From NCBI RefSeq assembly GCF_031143425.1, contig NC_090447.1, positions 135,799,106-135,863,105 on the forward strand: a stretch of DNA of 64,000 nt, read 5' to 3'. The position numbers were made by a program, and so were the translations under genes. The stretch is from Pleurodeles waltl. Taxonomy: Eukaryota; Chordata; Amphibia; Caudata; Salamandridae. The notes under the pieces are model-generated. The model was given only the letters and a program-made list of their open reading frames with translations. It was not told where the DNA came from and made no database searches. Positions 57,864-64,000 of the stretch are shown piece after piece (the stretch's first letter is position 1; the number at the start of each line of letters is the position of its first letter).

Positions 57864-59309
57864 TTAACAGGATTGGTCTTCGATAACAACTACCCTCCCA
57901 TCTTGGGGCCCCTCTCGGGTACCTTCCAAGATCTGTGGAGGAGGACAGGTCCCTGTGGATCCTGCACCCTCCCCGCTAAGTACGTTGTTGGGGTTGGTTA
58001 AATTCTCGCCTCGGTGCACGGATGAGGAGCCCTCTAAGGCATACGTAAGAGGATAGGTCCTTAACAATCCTACTTCTTCCCTGTTGAAAACTTGGCCTGG
58101 AGTACCCAGAACCTCCCCCACCCCTTCCAGGGGTGAACCTAAGATGGCCCTTGATGTCTGACCAGCTCCCCTGGCACTAAGCCAGAGGTCCGCCTCCTTT
58201 GCAAGCTCCCTGGGGTCAGAGAACTTACAGTAAGACAGGTGTTGGCGTAGCTCTGAAAAAAAGCAACGGAACATGTGTTCTCTTAGAATTAGACTAAACA
58301 GCCCTTCATAAGTGGTTGCTCTGCTACCCTCCACCCATCCTGTTAGTGCTTTGCAACAAGTCCCCATGAAATCCTCCCAAGACTGGTGAGACCGCTTCCT
58401 GCTGCCTCTGAACCTCAACCTGTAGTCTTCAGGGGTGAGACCATACTTTTCTATCAGGGCCTTTCTGATGTGGGGATACCCCTGCCTGTCACTCCCTTCT
58501 GGGGCCAGTAGGACATCCCGCTCCACCTCAGGAATATAGCTCTCTGGGACAGTTCCCCAATCTTTCTCAGGAATCCTGCACGCAACTAGAGCTTCCTCAT
58601 ACTCCCTAAGCCACTGACGTATGTCATCTCCCTCCTTGAACCCAGGTACCAAATCTGTGGGTAGGTAAGGATTGTGCCTAACACTACAAATGCTGCCACC
58701 ACTGGACTCCACCTGCATTACTGGTGAGTCCAGATTTGTAAGACTACGCTCTAGAGCGAATCTTTCTCTGGCAAAGGCCCTTTCAGCCTCTGCCATCCTC
58801 TCCTGGACTAAGGCTTTTTCAACCTCAGCCTGTCTCTCTTCTAGAGCCAGCCTGGCTAGCTGCAGCCTCAGGTCACTCTCTTCCCGCCTATCTCTGAGCT
58901 CCTCAGGTAACAGGGAATGGGAGGTGGTGCTGCTGCTAGGCAAGGACCCAGTAAAGGACTCGCTATCTATGGGGTCCTCTCTCTCTACTGGCATCCCTGA
59001 CCAGTCATCTTCTCCCTCAGTGTCTAACTCTTCGGGGTCACTGTCCCCCTGGGGTGTGGACTGGGGACCCTCCTCTTTAGAGTCCTCACTACTCTTGTGG
59101 GTCTCTCTAGGGTCTCCATCAGAACCCTCCCTCTCTTGGGCCTCTTTTTGTGCTATGTAGTCTGCCTCTTCAAAATTGAACAGAATTCTTCTGAGGATCC
59201 CTATATGGGCTTCAGCCTCTATAAAAGGTATACCTCTCTCCCTGCAGAATCCCCTTAACTCTTCTATAGTGTAAAACAACATATAATCCATGTCAAAGGT
59301 GGACTCCAT
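57864..59309 (-). CDS. gag: Gag with SCAN-like capsid domain, element D, 481 codons
   Basis: ATG at 59309 (MESTFDMDYM) is preferred to the non-ATG extension to 59342. Layout: an N-terminal helical part (YTIEELRGFCRERGIPF), an acidic linker to about residue 120, a long charged coiled coil around residues 140-205 (LALEERQAEVEKALVQERMA), a capsid-like part (YLPTDLVPGFKEGDDIRQWL) and a SCAN-like segment around residues 300-390 (YRLRFRGSRKRSHQSWEDFM, REHMFRCFFSELRQHLSYCK, DPRELAKEADLWL). A hydrophilic tail follows. No zinc knuckle was seen before the TAA. The frame is uninterrupted. The SCAN domain of vertebrate zinc-finger factors is known to derive from this kind of Gag; here it should assemble virus-like particles for element D. 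Confidence 0.82.
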   Translation of the reverse strand: MESTFDMDYMLFYTIEELRGFCRERGIPFIEAEAHIGILRRILFNFEEADYIAQKEAQEREGSDGDPRETHKSSEDSKEEGPQSTPQGDSDPEELDTEGEDDWSGMPVEREDPIDSESFTGSLPSSSTTSHSLLPEELRDRREESDLRLQLARLALEERQAEVEKALVQERMAEAERAFARERFALERSLTNLDSPVMQVESSGGSICSVRHNPYLPTDLVPGFKEGDDIRQWLREYEEALVACRIPEKDWGTVPESYIPEVERDVLLAPEGSDRQGYPHIRKALIEKYGLTPEDYRLRFRGSRKRSHQSWEDFMGTCCKALTGWVEGSRATTYEGLFSLILREHMFRCFFSELRQHLSYCKFSDPRELAKEADLWLSARGAGQTSRAILGSPLEGVGEVLGTPGQVFNREEVGLLRTYPLTYALEGSSSVHRGENLTNPNNVLSGEGAGSTGTCPPPQILEGTREGPQDGRVVVIEDQSC

Positions 59310-59496
59310 TTTGTTAAGAGCACAACACTGGCGTGAACACAAGAGTCACAAGTGCGAGTATACAACACAGGAGTAAAAATAAAATGACTAGCTTGAGAGA
59401 ACAGAATAATTTAAAAAAAGAGAATTAAAACATGTAATGGTCTAAGTGAAATTTGCGGTGCAAAAAAGAGTCACAAGGTACTGTGCAAGCGCAAGT

Positions 59497-59519
59497 CCTA
59501 TCCTCACCGCTGACAACCA
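59497..59519 (-). other. Primer binding site of element D, tRNA-Leu-like
   Basis: The minus strand reads TGGTTGTCAGCGGTGAGGAT one base inside the 5' LTR. With one extra T it resembles the tRNA-Leu complement TGGTGTCAGxAGTGGGAT. Confidence 0.5.
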
Positions 59520-59520
59520 A

Positions 59521-62249
59521 TGTTAGAGATAGGGTTTCTGGTTGGCTAGGGTATGCACCTCAGCCAGGCAGAACCTACCCACTCTAGTCAGGGCTAGGGA
59601 GTTACACGTCTAAGATAACCCCTGCTCACCCCCTTGGTAGCTTGGCACGAGCAGTCAGGCTTAACCTGGAGGCAATGTGTAAAGCATTTGCACAACACAC
59701 ACAACACACGTGACGCAAAATGTACACCACAAAGTAAACACAACACAGAGCTATGAAAATATAATCTGTATTGCACAAAACATAATTAGACCAACATTAC
59801 ACGTGAATAAAGCCCTGCTACCTTAGCAGTTGTCAGAATGTTACACAAGTTACTAATAATCTGCAGGAATATGCAGTTGTCACATTAGAAAACTTAAGTA
59901 CTCAGGATTCTGCAACATAAGCAGTAGTCAGGAATTATAGTAAAAGATATATGCACTTGTCATGAACAATTCCTAAATACCCATAAAAGGAACATTAGAG
60001 AATATACCACAAATAAAATAAATACATATCAGCTATACATGCCCATAAAAGGAACATTAGCACATATATGTATAAACAGTAAACAGGTAGGAAACCTAAA
60101 ACATCTCTAAGTCTGTACTAGGCTTCTAGAGCCTAAATTCCCTGAAAAGTACCTGTTTTCTGGTAGAAGAGGCACTTCCAGTGCCTAAAGGTGAGTACTG
60201 GGGCCCCCAGCGCTCCTGTGCACAAAACGGGGGCCTACGTCGTGGAGGGGGACCGGCCTCGGCCTCCTCACACCCTGTCTGTGGGGTGAGGGCCGGGCGT
60301 GGCCCAACAACAATTCCGGGCAAAGGCGGGAAGGGACCTCCGTCGAGGTCTCCCTTCCAGATTTGAGTTAGGAAATCAAAGAAAGATGCCCAAAACTGGA
60401 GCGTCCCACTCCTTACGGAGCGACCGGGGAAGGGGGGCACTCCCCACGACTTCCACGAGTCCTGCTTCAACAGTGAAAGGCACTCGGACCCCTCCAGGGG
60501 TCCGATGAAATACTCACCAGCACCCGATGTGGTACGCGAGTACACAGAGCTGCTCCTGGTGCCCCGGGATGCTCCGTGAGAAGCCGGAGGCAGCTGGTGC
60601 CCCGGGGGCGCTCCCAGGAGCGGTAGGTGCCTCGGGGGCGCCGAGAGGAGCACGCTTGCTCCGATGACTCTGTTTGTGTGCCCCGGGGGGAATGAGAGAA
60701 GTGCGGTCCCCGTGCTTCCGAGTAATTTGCTGAACCCGGCTGCAGCGGTGATCTCTCTACAGCAGAGGAGCGCTTATCAAAGCGCAAGGGCTCCAAATAA
60801 AGCGCTTTACACAGCGCTAGGTTAAATCTGCAGCCTGGGCTGCGGCAGTGATTTGTCTTTAGCAACAAAAAGAGCGCCCTTTGGAAAGCGCTGTGGCCAA
60901 AGTCTGTAGAAGGGTTGGCAGGGGTGAGGGGACACAACACTCTGCCCCTGGGAGCAACAAAAACAAGAAGGAGCACAGGGCTGGTGGGCCCAGCTACAGG
61001 CCAGCACAAGGGGTGCAGATGGTGGCAGTTCCTCCTAGTGACCAGGCAGATCGCAGGTCAGCACAACAGCAGCAGTCCAAGGTGGTTTCCTGGTGAGTCC
61101 ATTCATCAGCTTTCTGTGTCCAGTTTGAAGTTCCAAGAATGTTCAAATTGTGGGGAAAATTCCCCTGTACTTATAGTCAGTTCTTACAGTGTTTTACAAT
61201 GGTAGGGAGATGAGGTTCCAGCCAGTTACAACTGGTTCTGGGAGTGCCCCCTCTCTCCTTTCAGCACAGGCTCCAACCATCAGTTTGGGGTTAACAACCC
61301 TATTGTGTGAGGCCAGGGCACAGTCTTTACAAATGCAGGTGTGCCCCGCCTCTCCCTTCTCTCAGCCCAGGAAGGCTTTACAATATGTAGATGCACCTCT
61401 GTGTCACCTCCACCCTCCCTGTTTTCAGGCTGTCTCAGAAGTATGCACAAATCCCCAACTGTCAGTCTGCGCAGACGTTGATTGGAGACAAGCTACAAAA
61501 CACCAAAGTCATAAGCACAGATAAATGGGCACTTTCTAGAAGTGGCATTTCTGTGATAGTAATAAAAAATACACCTACCCCAGTAAGTAGCATTTCTTAC
61601 CACTGTCACAACCATACCAAACATGCCTACGCTACCCCTCATAAATCAGACAATACCCCTTACACATAAGGCAGGGTATTTCCAATGCAATCCTATGAGA
61701 GGGCAGCACTCACAGCAGTGAGACACCAAGTTAGGCTGTTTGTCACTACCAGGACAGGCCATACAACATGGCACATGTCCTGCCTTCTACTTACATGACA
61801 CCCTGCCCAGAGGGCTAGCTAGGGCGTACCTTAGGGGTGGCTTACATGTAGTAAAAGGGGAGTTCTGGCCCTGGCAAGTAAATTTAGATGCAAGGTCCCT
61901 GTGGTAGGAAACTGCGCACACAGGCTCTGCGCTAGCAGGCCTTAGATAGGTTCGACAGGCTACTTTATTGGGTGGCACAAGCAGTGCTGCAGGCCCACTA
62001 GTAGCATTTAATTTACAGGCCCTGGGTATAGGGATACCACTTTACAAGGGACTTATAGGTAAATTAAATATGCCAATCAGGTATAATCCAATCATACCAA
62101 ATTTGTAAGAGAGAGCACATGCACTTTAGCACTGGTTAGCAGTGAAAAAGTGCTCAGAGTCAAAACGTCAACCAACAAAGGTCAGAAAAATAAGGAGGCA
62201 AAAAGCAAAAAGTCTGGGGAATGACCCTGTAAAAGGTCCAGGTCCAACA
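59521..62249 (-). repeat. Right (5') LTR of element D
   Basis: Starts TGTTAGAGATAGGG and ends GGTCCAGGTCCAACA. It is 2729 bases against 2655 for the left copy. It includes a CpG-rich block (60190-60870) that may hold the promoter, with GCGCTTATCAAAGCGC- and AAGCGCTTT-type palindromes near 60770-60810. Confidence 0.88.
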
Positions 62250-62324
62250 GGCTGTACGTACCACCAGCCTGTTAGCGGTACTTCCGCCACATTACCACTG
62301 ACGGGCGGGGTCATAATGACCCCC
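62250..62324. repeat. Second part of the split MITE, with its terminal sequence
   Basis: It continues the MITE left off at 53760 and ends GGGGTCATAATGACCCCC followed by TTA, matching the left end of the 45816 MITE in reverse. CAGCCTGTTAGCGGTACTTCC pairs in sequence with GGTACTGCCAACAGGCTGG of that copy. Confidence 0.78.
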
Positions 62325-62344
62325 TTAATGTTTTCTAACACATT

Positions 62345-63061
62345 GGGCCAGATGTAGGAAGGAAGCAATTTGCGAGTTGCAAATTGCGAGTCCTTCCGAC
62401 TCCCAATTTGCAACTCGCAAATTGCTATGCAGTACGGTCTCTCAGACACCGACTGCAACTCGCTATGGGGTCGCAATGACCCACCTCATGAATATTCATG
62501 AGGTGGGTCGCAAATTGCGGCCCCATAGCGAGTATAGGCACTCGCTAACATGGAGGCCTGCTGTAGTCAGCAGGCCTCCATGTTAGCGACCTGCTTTTAA
62601 ATAAAGCATTTTTTTTTTTTTTTAAATGTAGCCCGTTTTCCCTAAGGGAAAACGAGCTGCATTTCAAAAAAATCCGAAACCTTTTGTTTCGTTTTTTTCA
62701 GGGCAGGGAGTGGTCCCTTGGACCACTCCCTGCCCTGAAAAAATATTTTGGGGTCCAGTCTCAAACTGGAAGGGGTCCCATGGGGACCCCTTCCAATTTG
62801 CGAGTGGGTTACCATCCACTTGAAGTGGATGGTAACTGCGACTCCATTTGCGACCGCGTACGCGGTCGCAAATGGAGTTGCATACCACTGCGACTCGCAA
62901 ATAGGAAGGGAACACCCCTTCATATTTGCAATTTGGAAATGCATTTTGCGAGTCGGTAATGACTCGCAAAATGCATTTCTGCATAGGAAACACGCATTTG
63001 CGAGTCGCAAACGGCAGATTTTGCTGTTTGCGACTCGCAAAGTGTTTCCTACATCTGGCCC
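62345..63061. repeat. Hairpin-chain MITE of the GGGCCAGATGTAG family, near-perfect copy
   Basis: GGGCCAGATGTAGGAAG faces TTTCCTACATCTGGCCC. It repeats the palindrome order of the 31032 element, including TGGAAGGGGTCCCATGGGG, TTACCATCCACTTGAAGTGG, TTTGCGACCGCGTACGCGGT and AAATGCATTTTGCGAGTC arms. Most arms are perfect, so this copy looks young. The left LTR of E shows the same place without the insertion (near 46733). Confidence 0.92.
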
Positions 63062-63113
63062 ATAGAAACTAAAAACGTCAATCTGGTCATCTGGTCGCAT
63101 TCAACCGGGGCAA

Positions 63114-63537
63114 AATTACGGCTTCCCTGTTGGGTGGGCGGGCAGAAACATTGTTTCTGCCCGCTGGCCAAGCGGGGAACAGGGCCTTAACATTGCAGCT
63201 GGCTCTTGATTAAGCCGGCAGCAATGTTGCAGTGCAGCGGGTGCAGCAGCACCTGTCACGCATTCCACTGCCAGTAATTCGGGCAGTGGAATGCGCGATG
63301 GGGCTGTGCATGGGGTGGCCCCTATGTACCCCATTCCGCCAGCCTTTTAATGGTGGTGTTTACCATCATGGACAGGCTGGCAGATTGGGACTCTTAATCC
63401 CTAGGGCAGCGCAGCTTGGTGGATTACAACTGCTGGGACCGCCAGGCTGCAGGCTTCAGGCTGGCGGCAGGCTGGTGGTGTCGGTGGTTTGACCTTGGCA
63501 GCTCCGTTTTAGTGACCTTCAGGGTCATAATGACCCC
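63114..63537. repeat. Hairpin-chain MITE or fragment with GGGGTCATTA-type right end
   Basis: The right end CAGGGTCATAATGACCCC is followed by TAA. Palindromes include GGGCAGAAACATTGTTTCTGCCC (63139-63161), AACATTGCAGCTGGCT facing AGCCGGCAGCAATGTT (63189-63228) and GCATTCCACTGCC facing GGCAGTGGAATGC (63259-63295). The left terminus is not clear. Confidence 0.68.
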
Positions 63538-64000
63538 TAAGTCTGTTTCTTGAAGACTTTTCTCACCAAGACGAAGTCACCAATCTGATCAGACTTCTCT
63601 GGAGCCCTCTTTAGATGCATGTCGCAGGAGACCTTGGTGAAGAATTCTACCTTCAGACTTAGACCATTTTCAGGATGGAAATATTTGTCCAGACGGAAGT
63701 TGAAATTGGATTTGACATCCCTGGAGCCCTCCTCAGATCTGCTGCGCTAGAATTCCTGGTCTTCTTTTCACATTCAAGCTTTGTCACTTTTTTAGAGCTT
63801 TTTCTCTCCAACATCAAACGACCCTCCACAGCAAGCCCATTTCAAGTCAACATCGTTAGATTGCCTTTCCAGAAGCCCCCAGTGATATCCTGGTATTCTA
63901 GGGCTCTGGAGCTTTTCACAGGCAAAACCTGCAAGTCAGACAGAGTCGCGGTTGGCGTAAGACGGATTGAATCACCTTTATGGAGCTTTTTATCAGAAGT

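Larger units (their letters stand above)
53761..62249 (-). mobile_element. Element D: gag-only LTR retrotransposon with giant LTRs
   Basis: Two LTRs in direct orientation (53761-56415 and 59521-62249) flank 3.1 kb. On the minus strand the order is 5' LTR (right), tRNA-Leu-like primer site, complete SCAN-like gag, broken repeat-rich region, 3' LTR (left). No protease, RT or integrase is seen, so it must have used enzymes from a relative. SCAN-like Gag is an established trait of Gmr1-like Ty3/gypsy elements. Four to five bases at the edges (GGCG left, GGCT right) are near matches only. Confidence 0.8.
52575..64000 (-). repeat. Right (5') LTR of element E, broken into pieces by insertions and running off the window
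   Basis: The pieces are 52575-52896, 62325-62344, 63062-63113 and probably 63541-64000. They line up with the left LTR across the insertions: GAATTTTTAAGGAGTTA with GAATTTTAAAAGAATTA; TTAATGTTTTCTAACACAT with TTAATGTTTTCTAGCGCAT; AGAAACTAAAAACGTCAATC with AGAAACTAAAAGCTCCAAAC. The last piece keeps ACCTTCAGACTTAGA but is otherwise hard to match. The LTR end is not in the window. Confidence 0.6.

Overview
The window reads as intergenic DNA from a giant, transposon-filled vertebrate genome, most likely a salamandrid newt (Pleurodeles-like; inferred from the transposon families and their style, not from any marker gene). I found no ordinary host gene, tRNA, rRNA or CRISPR array. Almost every base that can be explained belongs to mobile DNA, much of it nested. 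All coordinates below were worked out by eye.

1-27 kb is a stack of PIF/Harbinger DNA transposons. Element A (1-11304, left end outside the window) carries a 140-bp tandem array, an intact-looking three-exon SANT/Myb-like gene on the plus strand (2670-6349) and a convergent two-exon SANT gene on the minus strand with one premature stop (7906-10950). A sits inside element B (11305-19887), which carries a long SANT gene ending in 18-residue repeats (minus, two 1-bp indels), a HARBI1-type DDE transposase (plus, one 4-bp deletion) and an intact two-exon SANT gene (minus, 17807-19288). B appears to sit in an intron of a much older relative, element C (about 19888-26900), whose two SANT genes survive only as pseudogenes. 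The design is thus two different SANT proteins per element plus a DDE nuclease. In Harbinger systems the Myb-like partner is known to bring the transposase to the nucleus and to the element ends.

27-45 kb holds a decayed LINE (endonuclease and reverse-transcriptase motifs, about 29440-33510), a minus-strand ERV-L/S-like endogenous retrovirus (33517-39346; gag, protease, RT, RNase H, integrase, then dUTPase; tRNA-Ser-like primer site; broken many times), a 3.4-kb LTR (39347-42725), several small inverted-repeat elements, and stretches with nothing recognisable.

45-64 kb holds two minus-strand LTR elements with giant LTRs and only gag. Element E (45489 to beyond the window) has a broken SCAN-like gag. 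Element D (53761-62249) has a complete SCAN-like gag of 481 codons followed by a broken repeat-rich arginine-rich region, and no pol. D lies inside a MITE that itself lies inside the right LTR of E. The two LTRs of E carry that MITE at the same TTA site in opposite orientations.

Scattered through the window are MITEs built almost entirely of consecutive perfect or near-perfect palindromes (4796, 31032, 38444, 40816, 45816, 62345, 63114 and others). Their ends and 3-bp TTA/CTA duplications point to mobilisation by Harbinger transposases; the GGGGGTCATTA-ended group shares termini with element B. These hairpin-chain elements, and the two-SANT Harbinger lineage, are the most unusual things here.
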